NCBI RefSeq assembly: GCF_000739655.1
Contig: NZ_BATR01000134.1
Coordinates: 1 to 62,801 of the forward strand
Source of the DNA: Verrucomicrobium sp. BvORR106
GTDB taxonomy: Bacteria; Verrucomicrobiota; Verrucomicrobiia; Verrucomicrobiales; Verrucomicrobiaceae
DNA: 62,801 nt
Direction of reading: 5' to 3'
Shown: positions 53,013 through 61,428 of the stretch, in pieces
Layout: each line of letters starts with the position of its first letter
How positions within the stretch are numbered: position 1 is the stretch's first letter
The notes under the pieces: model-generated
Seen by the model: only the letters and a program-made list of their open reading frames with translations
Told to the model about the DNA's origin: nothing
Database searches by the model: none
Translations under genes and position numbers: made by a program

Positions 53013-54341
53013 TCACGGGGTCGCCTTCCAGTTCTCCTTCACCCACGCAAAAGCTTCTTCGGAGGTCGTGAGCACGCCCTCCAGCTGGAGATTCTGCACA
53101 GCCGTGAGCAACTCTCCCACCTGACGCCCCTTGGGGATGCCCATGGCCATCAGCTCATGACCATTAAGCAACGGCTTGGGGATGAGCGGCAGAGGATCGT
53201 TGCCAAACTCCTGCTGCTTCTCGCGGATGAAATCGTAGTTGTCTGAGAAGCCATTGCTGCTCTGGCAGTCCACGCGGTGCAGCTCCATTTCATCTTCAAA
53301 ACCCGGGCGGGCCATGAAGCGCTTGAGGCGGGAAATCCTCATCTTCTGCACGTCCTTGAAGACCATGTGATTGGCCACGGCCTCGACGGTCGGTTCGATG
53401 ACGTCATTGGGATACTTCAGGCGTCGAAGAATCTCTTCCGACATCTCCGCCCCGATCTTGTCGTGACCATTGAAGCGGATGCGCCCGTCTGGGTCCTGGG
53501 TTAACGTCGCCGGCTTGGCAATATCATGCAGCAGCACCGACCACACCAGCGACAGGGAAACCTGCGCGGGCAGCAGACCGAGCATGATGCGGGTGTGCAC
53601 AAACACATCCCCTTCCGGATGGAACTGCGGGGGCTGCTCACAGCCCTGCAGCACAAGGATCTCTGGCAGCACGGAGGCCATGAGGCCGCTCGCGACCAGC
53701 AGGTCGAATCCACGCACACGATTGGGGTGCAGCAGGATGCGGGAGAGCTCCTCGCGAATGCGCTCTGCACTGATGCTTTTCAGCTTGGGGGCCATCTCCA
53801 CCATCGCCGCCCAAGTGCCGGGCTCGATCTCGAATTCCAGCACGGTGGCAAACCGGACGGCCCGCATCAGACGCAACTGGTCCTCTTCGAACCGCTTGCG
53901 CGGATCACCAATGGCCCTCAGCACCCGTTTGTCCAGATCGGCGCGCCCCTCCACGTAGTCGAGGACTTCGTCTTTGATCGGATCGTAAAACAGTCCGTTG
54001 ACTGTAAAGTCGCGACGATGCGCGTCCTGCTCCGCGTTGGTGAAGGTGACAGACTCCGGTCGACGGCCGTCCGTGTACTCGCCGTCGTTGCGGAAGGTGG
54101 CAATCTCGAAAGACTGCTCCCCTTCCCGCACCAGGATGACTCCGAAATGGGCTCCGACTGCGAAAGACTTGGGGAAGAGACGTTGCACCTCCTCGGGACG
54201 TGCGCTGGTGGCAATGTCGTAGTCCTTGGGCGTCTTGCCCATCAACTGGTCACGGACGCAACCGCCAGCAAAGACGGCCTGATGGCCCGCCTCCACAAGA
54301 CGGCTGACGAGACTGATGGCAATTTGGTGCATGGGGGTCAT
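53013..54341 (-). CDS. cca: CCA tRNA nucleotidyltransferase / poly(A) polymerase family
   Basis: The 442-residue protein has the class II nucleotidyltransferase head: AVFAGGCVRDQLMG, the metal-binding DYDIATSARPEEV, then HRRDFTVNGLFYDP and EEDQLRLMRAVRFA. The tail carries an HD-type segment LLHDIAKPATL and a helical C-terminus. It adds or repairs the 3' CCA end of tRNA, or polyadenylates RNA; the sequence alone does not separate the two. The start is the ATG at 54341, with another ATG three codons later. A 13-bp tandem repeat lies immediately upstream. Confidence 0.88.
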   Translation of the reverse strand: MTPMHQIAISLVSRLVEAGHQAVFAGGCVRDQLMGKTPKDYDIATSARPEEVQRLFPKSFAVGAHFGVILVREGEQSFEIATFRNDGEYTDGRRPESVTFTNAEQDAHRRDFTVNGLFYDPIKDEVLDYVEGRADLDKRVLRAIGDPRKRFEEDQLRLMRAVRFATVLEFEIEPGTWAAMVEMAPKLKSISAERIREELSRILLHPNRVRGFDLLVASGLMASVLPEILVLQGCEQPPQFHPEGDVFVHTRIMLGLLPAQVSLSLVWSVLLHDIAKPATLTQDPDGRIRFNGHDKIGAEMSEEILRRLKYPNDVIEPTVEAVANHMVFKDVQKMRISRLKRFMARPGFEDEMELHRVDCQSSNGFSDNYDFIREKQQEFGNDPLPLIPKPLLNGHELMAMGIPKGRQVGELLTAVQNLQLEGVLTTSEEAFAWVKENWKATP

Positions 54342-54347
54342 GAAGCG

Positions 54348-54382
54348 GATACTCCCGCAAGATACTCCCGCAAGATACTCCC
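54348..54382. repeat. 13-bp tandem repeat in the cca promoter region
   Basis: GATACTCCCGCAA occurs twice head to tail and is followed by a partial GATACTCCC. It starts 6 bp upstream of the cca start codon, so on the minus strand it lies within the 5' leader. Copy number change by slippage could alter spacing. Confidence 0.75.
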
Positions 54383-54395
54383 AAGTCGTTGCACC

Positions 54396-55151
54396 TCAAG
54401 ATGCACGGCGTTTTTTGATCTCAGGCAGCGTGAGCCCGATGTCCGCAGCGAACACGACCGGCGGCACCCCGCCCTTGTCAAACTCGGCATCGTCGAAATG
54501 CCACCACTCAGTGTCCAGCATGCTGAATCCCGCTGCCGTCATGGCCAGCTGAAGAGACATACGACGAGACTTCACCTCCTCACTGGGCAGCGGGGAATTA
54601 TGGGCGGTCTTGGCATCTGCTTCGTCGAAGCCCGTAGGCATCTCCAACTCACGACCGGAGGCATCGACCAGCGTCACGTCCACCGCCGTGCCCGAACAGT
54701 GCCGGGACCACATCAGACTGGGAGGGGTGAACATGCCCGTATACCCACCGTGCTCAAACAGGGAGAGCTGAACTTCAGGCGGACGATAGGCGTCCCAAAT
54801 CTTCAGTCCGTACCCTTTCGAGCGCAGGATCTCCTGGGCCACTCGCAGCTTTTCCACCGTGCGCACATGCAACAGGCAGGGCATGTCCTGGGGGTAGAGG
54901 GGTTGCCAGCACACATTCTTCTTGGTGCGGTACGGCAGTTCATACTGGATGTCAGGAATCACTGTGCGCACATCCACCAGCCCCCGCTGGGCCGCAGCAG
55001 AGATCACCTCATGAAGTTGACCAGCCCCCAACCAAACTTCCTTCCTCCCGTCTGTCTTACCGGTGTATTTCGACTTTGGAGCCGTGCTCCCGCAATGCGT
55101 CAGGAAGCAGGCAGAAAGGGCGGCCAGGGCAATTAGTTTGGTCCTCACCAT
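54396..55151 (-). CDS. VanX-like D-alanyl-D-alanine dipeptidase lipoprotein
   Basis: The ATG at 55151 (MVRTKLIALAALSACFLTHC) gives 251 residues with a lipobox cysteine at about residue 20. The M15D zinc site is visible: SRHCSGTAVDVTL holds the HxxGxAxD ligands and TEWWHFDD supplies the ExxH pair. DIQYELPYRTKKNVC and IWDAYRPPEVQLSLF are other family blocks. Members cleave D-Ala-D-Ala dipeptides. Without vanH or vanA neighbours this one more likely recycles or salvages cell-wall dipeptides outside the inner membrane than confers vancomycin resistance. Confidence 0.87.
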   Translation of the reverse strand: MVRTKLIALAALSACFLTHCGSTAPKSKYTGKTDGRKEVWLGAGQLHEVISAAAQRGLVDVRTVIPDIQYELPYRTKKNVCWQPLYPQDMPCLLHVRTVEKLRVAQEILRSKGYGLKIWDAYRPPEVQLSLFEHGGYTGMFTPPSLMWSRHCSGTAVDVTLVDASGRELEMPTGFDEADAKTAHNSPLPSEEVKSRRMSLQLAMTAAGFSMLDTEWWHFDDAEFDKGGVPPVVFAADIGLTLPEIKKRRAS

Positions 55152-55228
55152 CGTGGGCAGTTTACAATCGTTGCGGATCGGGGTTCGTTTGTCGGGCGAA
55201 CCGTTCCCTACACCATCTCGCTCATCTC

Positions 55229-56272
55229 GTGACTGAAATTCTTGCTCACTCACTGATTTTTCTCCTGGGGCTGATCGCAGGGGTGGGAGTCCTCCATACG
55301 GTGGAGCGATTCCCCTTCCCGTTCTACCGTTTGGGCCAGTCGACCATCCCCTCAGGCGCAGGACGTCGGGCTCTCGTCATCCTCATCACTGCCAGCCTCT
55401 ACCTGGCTGCGTTCGCATCGTTCCGGGGTCCGTGGGCGTCCTGGCCATCCTGGGGCTCGCTCTTGGTGCTCCAGTGGATCTTCATCACGCTGCTCGTCGC
55501 CGGCACCTTCATCGATCTCGACCATTTCCTGCTGCCGCATGAAATCACCTTCGGCGGCCTGGCGGTGGGGCTGGGAGGCAGCGCCCTGCTGCCTGAACTG
55601 CTGCATGAGCCCGCCCGCGGAAGGGGCTTTCTCGCCTCGGTCGCCGGTGCTTGTGTGGGAGCCCTTCTCATCTGGCTGGTCATCCAGCTGGGCAAGCTGG
55701 CCTTTGGCAGGCTGAGCAAGCAGTTCAAGGAACCCCAGGCCTGGAGCGTCACCCAACCTACTGAGGACCAATCGCCCGAGTTCGCTGTGGGTGACGAGAC
55801 GCTTTCGTGGGAAGACATCTTCTTCCGCCCCACCGACCAGCTCCTCCTGACATGTGCGGAACTCTCGATCAATGACCAGCACCATGGCCCGTGCGAGCTG
55901 AAGATCTGGAGGGACCGGCTGGAGGTTCAGCCGCGAGACCATCCGGACACCATCCAGCAGTCCCTGGAGTCCGTGACGATCTTGAAAGGTCAATGCACGA
56001 AGGTCGTCATCCCTCGTGAGGCCATGGGGTACGGCGACCTCTTTTTGCTGGCCATGATCGGCAGTTTTCTGGGCTGGCAGGGTGCACTGTTCACGCTGGT
56101 GGGAGGGTCCTTTCTAGGGTCTGCCATTCCTCTGCTGGGGGCGGCGATCTTCCGGAGCAAAGAATGGAGCAGCAAGATTCCCTTCGGCCCGTATCTGGCT
56201 GCGGCAGCTCTCATCTGGCTGTTCTTCCGCGCCTGGCTGCTCGATGTCCTGACTCCGTTCTTTGTGATCTAG
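55229..56272 (+). CDS. Type 4 prepilin peptidase-like protein lacking the methyltransferase segment
   Basis: A GTG at 55229 starts a 347-residue protein (VTEILAHSLIFLLG). Both A24 aspartate motifs are present: FIDLDHFLLPHEITFGG (about residues 95-110) and GYGDLFLLAMIGSFLGW. The N-terminal cytoplasmic loop with two CxxC pairs, needed for zinc and N-methylation, is absent and replaced by a short loop. A roughly 105-residue soluble segment (AWSVTQPTEDQSPEF and onward) is inserted before GYGD. The gene stands in tandem with a fuller paralogue 102 bp downstream. I predict peptidase-only function. Confidence 0.8.
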   Translation: MTEILAHSLIFLLGLIAGVGVLHTVERFPFPFYRLGQSTIPSGAGRRALVILITASLYLAAFASFRGPWASWPSWGSLLVLQWIFITLLVAGTFIDLDHFLLPHEITFGGLAVGLGGSALLPELLHEPARGRGFLASVAGACVGALLIWLVIQLGKLAFGRLSKQFKEPQAWSVTQPTEDQSPEFAVGDETLSWEDIFFRPTDQLLLTCAELSINDQHHGPCELKIWRDRLEVQPRDHPDTIQQSLESVTILKGQCTKVVIPREAMGYGDLFLLAMIGSFLGWQGALFTLVGGSFLGSAIPLLGAAIFRSKEWSSKIPFGPYLAAAALIWLFFRAWLLDVLTPFFVI

Positions 56273-56374
56273 CCGGGGTGCCAGGAAGCTCCGGACGGGC
56301 GATGAATTAACTTTCCCCGTCAGCGGCTTCCGCTAAGCTGGCGACCACATTTCCCCTCCCTTCTTCCCTGCCTC

Positions 56375-57541
56375 ATGACCCGGATTGCTGTGCTCGAGTT
56401 TCTCATTCACCTGCTGATTTTCTTTTTGGGGGCAGGCATTGGTTCATTCCTCAACGTGGTCATCTACCGGCTGCCGCTTGGCATCTCGGTGAACAATCCC
56501 AAGCGGTCCTTCTGCCCGAAGTGCAAGAAGCAGATCCCCTGGTATCAGAACCTGCCTCTCATCAGCTGGCTCTCGCTGCGGGGAAAGTGTGCCGCCTGCA
56601 AGTCCCCGATCCCCTTTCGCTACTTCTTTGTGGAGCTGCTCACCGGGATCATCTTCTACGCGATCTTCCTCGAGTTTCGAGGCTCCTGGGATTTCCGACT
56701 GGACTGGGGTGACAAGGTGATCCTCTACTGGATCTTTGCTGCGCTCCTCATCGCCGGCACTTTCATCGATATTGATCATTACATCCTGCCGCATGAGATC
56801 ACCTTCGGCGGCCTGGCCGTGGGCCTGATCGGTAGCTGGATCGAACCCCAGCTCATGGGTGAGTTTATCCGCAGCCGGGGCTTGGTCGCCTCGCTGGCAG
56901 GGGCCTGTATCGGTGCGACGCTCATCTGGGTGATCATTCAACTGGGCAAGATGGCCTTCGGCCGCATCAAAAGGAAGTTCGAGAAGCCGGAGGCCTGGAC
57001 GATCTCCCAGCCCAAGGAAGACGAGCCCCCGCTCTTCCAGATCGCCAAGGAGTCCTTCACCTGGCACGACATCTTTTTCCGCCCATCAGATCGTCTAGTG
57101 ATGGCCTGCACGGAACTCAAGGTGAACGAAACCAGCTATGGCCCCTGCCAGCTGGAGATCCGGGAGAACTCCATGAAAATCCGCCCGGAGTCCGGTGCCG
57201 AGGTACAGCACACCACGCTGGAGGATATCAAAAAGCTGGAGGGTCAAAGCACTCAGGTGCTGATCCCGCGCGAAGCGATGGGCTACGGGGACATCTACCT
57301 GCTGGCCATGATCGGCAGCTTCCTCGGGTGGCAGGCCGTCCTTTTTACAGTCGTGGCCGCCTCGGTGCTCGGCAGCATCATCGGCGTGGTGCCACGCCTT
57401 TTTGGCAAGACGGAATGGAGCAGCAAGATCCCCTTTGGCCCGTATCTGGCCGGTGGCGCGATGATTTGGCTCTTCTACGGGCCTCAACTCGTAGAATGGT
57501 ATATGAGCCGATTTAGTCGGATCGAGTATTTGGATGTATGA
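56375..57541 (+). CDS. pilD: Type 4 prepilin peptidase / N-methyltransferase with inserted domain
   Basis: The 388-residue membrane protein has the complete PilD set. Two zinc-type pairs lie in RSFCPKCKKQ (C47, C50) and GKCAACKSP (C72, C75), the first aspartate motif is FIDIDHYILPHEIT (D132, D134), and the second is GYGDIYLLAMIGSFLGW (D306). It removes prepilin leaders and methylates the new N-terminus, for type IV pili or type II secretion. Usual length is 250-290 residues. The excess comes from an insert of about 105 residues (about 196-300) with strands such as FQIAKESFTWHDIFFRP, shared with the upstream paralogue. Confidence 0.9.
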   Translation: MTRIAVLEFLIHLLIFFLGAGIGSFLNVVIYRLPLGISVNNPKRSFCPKCKKQIPWYQNLPLISWLSLRGKCAACKSPIPFRYFFVELLTGIIFYAIFLEFRGSWDFRLDWGDKVILYWIFAALLIAGTFIDIDHYILPHEITFGGLAVGLIGSWIEPQLMGEFIRSRGLVASLAGACIGATLIWVIIQLGKMAFGRIKRKFEKPEAWTISQPKEDEPPLFQIAKESFTWHDIFFRPSDRLVMACTELKVNETSYGPCQLEIRENSMKIRPESGAEVQHTTLEDIKKLEGQSTQVLIPREAMGYGDIYLLAMIGSFLGWQAVLFTVVAASVLGSIIGVVPRLFGKTEWSSKIPFGPYLAGGAMIWLFYGPQLVEWYMSRFSRIEYLDV

Positions 57542-57565
57542 GTGGTTTAAGGGAGTTCGCATTTT

Positions 57566-57592
57566 ACCACAGAGACACAGAGTACACAGAGG
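57566..57592. repeat. CACAGAG-type short intergenic repeat
   Basis: ACCACAGAGACACAGAGTA followed by CACAGAGG lies between the prepilin peptidase and CoaB genes. This motif family is dispersed in many unrelated bacterial genomes. The related CACAAAGGCACGAAGGCAC string is at 36139 and 48333. Confidence 0.6.
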
Positions 57593-57657
57593 TGCTTGAA
57601 GCTGTATTGGGCTAGAATACACGGAGCGTTGTCTGGAAGCATCAACCTGCCGCCGTC

Positions 57658-58305
57658 ATGAAGATTCTCATCACTGCTGGCCCTACCCGCGAGCCACTCG
57701 ACCCCGTCCGCTACCTGACAAACCGGTCCTCCGGCAGGATGGGATACGCCTTGGCCGAAGCCGCTGTGGCTGAAGGGCATCTGGTGGACCTCGTGAGCGG
57801 CCCGGTGAGCCTGATCCCGACCGACGGCGTGAAGATGCACTTCGTGGAAACCGCCCAACAAATGTGGGAAAAGGTGCGCCAACTCACTCTGGGAGAACCA
57901 CCTCCGCAGTTAGCCATCCACGCCGCCGCGGTAGCCGACTATCGGCCAAAGGTCGTGGCGGAACAGAAGATCAAGAAGCAGGCCGACACCCTGATTCTTG
58001 AGTTGGAACGCAACCCTGATGTGCTGGGCTCCATGCGTGGAGCCTTTGGGTTCACGGGGTACCTCGTTGGTTTCGCGGCAGAGACCCAGAACCTGGTGGC
58101 CAATGCCCAGGAGAAGCTGAAGCGCAAGGGGTGCGACCTCGTCATTGCCAATGACGTGAGCCGCAAGGACACGGGGTTTGACAGTACGGAAAACGAAGTC
58201 ATGCTCTGCCTCCCTTCGGGCGAAACGGAGCTGATTCCCAAACAGTCCAAGCAAACGCTGGCGCGCGAAATCATCCGAAGGGTCGTTGCGCTGGCTTCCC
58301 AGTAG
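57658..58305 (+). CDS. coaB: Phosphopantothenate-cysteine ligase (stand-alone CoaB domain)
   Basis: The 215-residue protein equals the C-terminal half of the usual CoaBC fusion. It opens with KILITAGPTREPLDPVRYLT and NRSSGRMGYALAEAA, the CoaB signature, followed by AAAVADYRPK and KIKKQADTLILELERNPDVL. It joins 4'-phosphopantothenate and cysteine with a nucleotide triphosphate in coenzyme A synthesis. The flavin-dependent decarboxylase CoaC is not attached and must be encoded elsewhere. The inositol-phosphatase gene follows after 13 bp and ispF further on, forming a plus-strand run. Confidence 0.9.
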   Translation: MKILITAGPTREPLDPVRYLTNRSSGRMGYALAEAAVAEGHLVDLVSGPVSLIPTDGVKMHFVETAQQMWEKVRQLTLGEPPPQLAIHAAAVADYRPKVVAEQKIKKQADTLILELERNPDVLGSMRGAFGFTGYLVGFAAETQNLVANAQEKLKRKGCDLVIANDVSRKDTGFDSTENEVMLCLPSGETELIPKQSKQTLAREIIRRVVALASQ

Positions 58306-58318
58306 TCCCCTTCCCTCC

Positions 58319-59077
58319 ATGAGTTCGAGTTCCCTCCTGAGTGTCGCCCTTGAAGCCGCCCACGCCGCCGGCCAGCTGCAACGCGAGAACCTGGGGTCCG
58401 ACCTCGCCGTGAATGAGATGCTGCAGTACGACATCAAGCTCGACCTTGACGTGCGCTGTCAGACCCTGATCACGGATATCATCTTGAAGAACTTCCCCGA
58501 CCATGCCGTGCTGGGTGAAGAAGGCGACGCTGGCAACCCTGATGGCACCACCCAGTGGATCGTGGACCCCATCGACGGCACCGTGAATTTCTTCTATGGC
58601 ATCCCGCACTTCTGCGTCTCCATCGGTGTGAAGGTGAATGGCGAACTGGTCGCCGGCGTCATCTACGACCCGAACCAGGACGAGACCTGGGCGGTGGAAA
58701 AGGGCTCCGCCCCCACGCTCAATGGCAAGGCGATCCGCACCAGTTCCCGGACAAAGATCAGCGACGCTGTGGTGACCTGCGGATTCTCCAAAAGCGAGGA
58801 GGCTATCCTGGCTAGCTTTGAGCGGTACAAGCGCATCTCCCTGGCGGTGAAAAAGACCCGCATGCTCGGCAGTGCCGCTCTGGCTCTGGCGTACATCGCG
58901 TGTGGTCGTCTGGACGCCTATGTGGAGGAGCAGATCAGCGAGTGGGACGTGGCCGCAGGGCGCCTCATCCTGGAAGGTGCCGGTGGCACGTTCATCGAGC
59001 AGCCCAGCCGCACTCACGAGGGCAAGATGTTCATCGTCGCCACCAACGGCAAGATCGACATGAACCCATACCTCTAA
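58319..59077 (+). CDS. Inositol monophosphatase family protein
   Basis: The ATG at 58319 (MSSSSLLSVALEAAHAAGQ) gives 252 residues. The metal sites are conserved: GEEGDAG, WIVDPIDGTVNFFYG (the DPIDGT motif) and SEWDVAAGRLILEGAGG. It hydrolyses inositol 1-phosphate or a related sugar phosphate with magnesium. The natural substrate in this lineage may be a nucleotide or glycan precursor instead. It starts 13 bp after coaB and is probably co-transcribed with it. Confidence 0.9.
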   Translation: MSSSSLLSVALEAAHAAGQLQRENLGSDLAVNEMLQYDIKLDLDVRCQTLITDIILKNFPDHAVLGEEGDAGNPDGTTQWIVDPIDGTVNFFYGIPHFCVSIGVKVNGELVAGVIYDPNQDETWAVEKGSAPTLNGKAIRTSSRTKISDAVVTCGFSKSEEAILASFERYKRISLAVKKTRMLGSAALALAYIACGRLDAYVEEQISEWDVAAGRLILEGAGGTFIEQPSRTHEGKMFIVATNGKIDMNPYL

Positions 59078-59139
59078 GGTGCCAGCTCAAGGCACTGATC
59101 CGCTGAGTTACTGAATCACCGATTTACTGATCTACCGAA

Positions 59140-59619
59140 ATGTCCACCCGTGTCGGCATAGGCTACGATGTCCACCAGTATGCAGAAGGCCGCGCCTTCA
59201 TTCTCGGCGGTGTGGAGATCCCGCACCATCGGGGCCTGAAGGGCCACTCTGATGCCGATGTGCTGAGCCATGCCATTGCAGATGCCGTTCTCGGTGCCCT
59301 GGGTGAGCCGGACATTGGCTATTGGTTCCCACCAACAGACGCTAGTATCGAAGGCATCAGCAGCCTCAAGATCCTGGAGAAGGTCGCCCAGATCGCGGCC
59401 GACAAGGGCATGAAGATCGTCAATGTGGACAGCACCGTGGTGGCTGAGGCTCCCAAGGTGAATCCTCATCGCGAAGCAATGAAAGAGAAGATCGCCGCCG
59501 CCCTCGGACTCACGCCAGATCTGGTCGGGGTGAAAGCCACGACCAATGAGCGCATGGGCTTCGTGGGGAGAGAAGAAGGTGTGGCCGCCATGGCCGTGGC
59601 GAGCGTGGAGAAGGTGTGA
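59140..59619 (+). CDS. ispF: 2-C-methyl-D-erythritol 2,4-cyclodiphosphate synthase
   Basis: The 159-residue protein has the normal length and the family motifs RVGIGYDVHQY (metal ligands D and H), GLKGHSDADVLSHAIADA (third ligand H) and GVKATTNERMGFVGREEGVAA. It forms the cyclic diphosphate of the MEP isoprenoid pathway in the cytosol as a trimer. The upstream gene on the same strand is the inositol phosphatase, 62 bp away. No ispD is adjacent, although the two are often fused or paired elsewhere. Confidence 0.96.
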   Translation: MSTRVGIGYDVHQYAEGRAFILGGVEIPHHRGLKGHSDADVLSHAIADAVLGALGEPDIGYWFPPTDASIEGISSLKILEKVAQIAADKGMKIVNVDSTVVAEAPKVNPHREAMKEKIAAALGLTPDLVGVKATTNERMGFVGREEGVAAMAVASVEKV

Positions 59620-59709
59620 GAGGTACGATGTGCGGCATGGCCGCCCCATAGTGCACAGCCCCTGACGTGGCATCCGGCCACGCCATCATCGCGACGATCA
59701 CACCCCACC

Positions 59710-59958
59710 TCCTTCGCTCACAACCCGGCTGGGACAGCCGGACTACATCCTCCGCTCCGCACCGGGGTTGGAGTACCGCATTTATGCGGCTCAGGACGCG
59801 CCACCCCTGACCACCGCATCTCGACCACATCGTCCATCGGCGATCACACGCAACGCCCTCCGCTCACAACCCAGCTAGGGACAGCCGGACTACATCCTCC
59901 GCTCCGCACCGTGGTTGGAGTTCCGCATTTATGCGGTCAGAACGCGCCACCCCTGACG
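59710..59958 (+). repeat. Tandem pair of hairpin repeats (about 105 bp each)
   Basis: Copies at 59710-59812 and 59850-59958 share CGCTCACAACCC, CAGCCGGACTACATCCTCC, TTGGAGT and ACGCGCCACCCCTGAC. In copy 1 the hairpin CCGGCTG-GGA-CAGCCGG (59725-59741) is followed by ACTAC, and CCGCA-TTTA-TGCGG sits at 59776-59789. In copy 2 the first stem is damaged on one side (CAGCTAG), the second kept. No gene lies between 59620 and 60144. Confidence 0.75.
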
Positions 59959-60066
59959 CAACAATCCGGCCACACCGCGCATCAGCAAACACACACCCCT
60001 CCCTCCGCTCCCACGCGGGGCCGGAGACCACGCCTCCTTACTCTGTGGCGCGCCCTCCATTCCAAC

Positions 60067-60104
60067 AAAAAACGCGCCCCGTGTCACAGGGCGCGTTTTG
60101 TTTA
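60067..60104. terminator. Bidirectional terminator beside aspartate aminotransferase
   Basis: AAAACGCGCCC and GGGCGCGTTTT form an 11-bp stem with a 9-nt loop. A-rich sequence precedes and T-rich sequence follows it, so it can serve both strands. It ends about 40 bp from the aminotransferase stop. Confidence 0.88.
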
Positions 60105-60144
60105 ATCTCTCGAACTCGAGATCCTCGAACCCAACTCAGCGTTC

Positions 60145-61311
60145 TTAGTGCTGGTTGCAGAACTCTTCGAAGCGGTCCATGCCGGCGTTGATCACGTCGA
60201 GGCTGGTCGCGTAGCTGAAGCGAATCGTGTAGTCTTCACCGAAGGCGATACCGGGAACGGCGGCCACCTTCTGCTTGCTGAGGAGCTTCTCGGCGAAGTT
60301 CACGGACTTGATGCCGATGGGCTCAATGTTCACGAGGAAGTAGAAAGCGCCCTTGGGCTCCACCGCGCGGATGTTCTTGATGTTCTGCAGGCGGGCCAGC
60401 ATGAACTCACGACGCACGTTGAACTCCTCGCGCATGTCCGCCACGATCTGCTGGTCGCCGTTGAGTGCGGCAATAGCGCCATACTGGGCGAAAGTGGTGG
60501 GGTTCGAGGTGGTGTGGCTCTGAATGGTGTCGATCGCGTCAGCGATGGCCTTCGGAGCAGCGGTGTAGCCAAGGCGCCAGCCAGTCATGGCATAAGCTTT
60601 GGAGAAGCCGTTGATGGTGATCGTCAGATCCGAAACTTCCTTGCCCAGGGAGGCGATGCTGATGTGCTTGTGGCCATCATACACGAGCTTTTCGTAGATC
60701 TCGTCGGAGAGGATCACGATGTCTTCGCCCACGGCGATCTCTGCGATCTTCTCAAGCTCATCCTTGGAGTACACAGACCCAGTCGGGTTGCCGGGGCTGT
60801 TGAGGATGATCATCTTCGTCAGGGGCGACATCGCCTCTTCGAACTGCTCAGGGGTGATCTTCCAGCCGTCTTCGGCCTTGGTCTCAACGATGACCGGCAC
60901 GGCACCCACGAGGCGCACCATTTCCGGGTAGCTGGTCCAGTAGGGGGAAGGGATGATGACCTCGTCTCCTGGATTGCACACTGCGAGGATCGCATTGTAA
61001 CAGGAATGCTTGGCACCACAGTTCACGCTGATCTGGGACGGTGCGTACTTGAGCCCGTTCTCCACTTCAAACTTGGCGGAGATTGCCTCACGCAGCTCGA
61101 GCAGACCTGAACTCTCCGTATAACGGGTCTGGCCGTCCTGGAGAGCCTTGATGGCTGCCTCAGTGATGTGAGCCGGAGTGTTGAAGTCAGGCTCTCCAGC
61201 ACTAAAGCTCAAAACGTCCACGCCCTGCTTCTTCAGCGCCTTGGCCTGGCTGGTAATGGAAAGCGTCAGAGAAGGAGCCAGTTCAGATACGTTTTTGGAG
61301 ATGAAGTCCAT
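60145..61311 (-). CDS. aspC: Aspartate aminotransferase (class I)
   Basis: The ATG at 61311 (MDFISKNVSELAPSLTLSI) gives 388 residues; the frame extends upstream but without family likeness. Class I motifs are VLSFSAGEPDFNTPAHI, ILNSPGNPTGSVYS, VILSDEIYEKLVYDG and the PLP lysine in TINGFSKAYAMTGWRLGY. It interconverts aspartate and 2-oxoglutarate with oxaloacetate and glutamate, and related enzymes also accept prephenate. The adjacent bidirectional terminator suggests a single-gene transcript. Confidence 0.93.
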   Translation of the reverse strand: MDFISKNVSELAPSLTLSITSQAKALKKQGVDVLSFSAGEPDFNTPAHITEAAIKALQDGQTRYTESSGLLELREAISAKFEVENGLKYAPSQISVNCGAKHSCYNAILAVCNPGDEVIIPSPYWTSYPEMVRLVGAVPVIVETKAEDGWKITPEQFEEAMSPLTKMIILNSPGNPTGSVYSKDELEKIAEIAVGEDIVILSDEIYEKLVYDGHKHISIASLGKEVSDLTITINGFSKAYAMTGWRLGYTAAPKAIADAIDTIQSHTTSNPTTFAQYGAIAALNGDQQIVADMREEFNVRREFMLARLQNIKNIRAVEPKGAFYFLVNIEPIGIKSVNFAEKLLSKQKVAAVPGIAFGEDYTIRFSYATSLDVINAGMDRFEEFCNQH

Positions 61312-61428
61312 TTGAGCGTGCTGTTTAAAAATTGGAGGGAGGGGTACAAAGGAGAGCCGGGCGGCTTTGTCAACCACGGTAAAGCAATGATGAGGTCATC
61401 TGTGAAGGCAATTTTGGGTGCAAACGGC

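Noticed and set aside
54396-55151. Vancomycin-resistance determinant
   Set aside because: The VanX-like enzyme is a lipoprotein without vanH, vanA or regulators; cell-wall dipeptide recycling is more likely.
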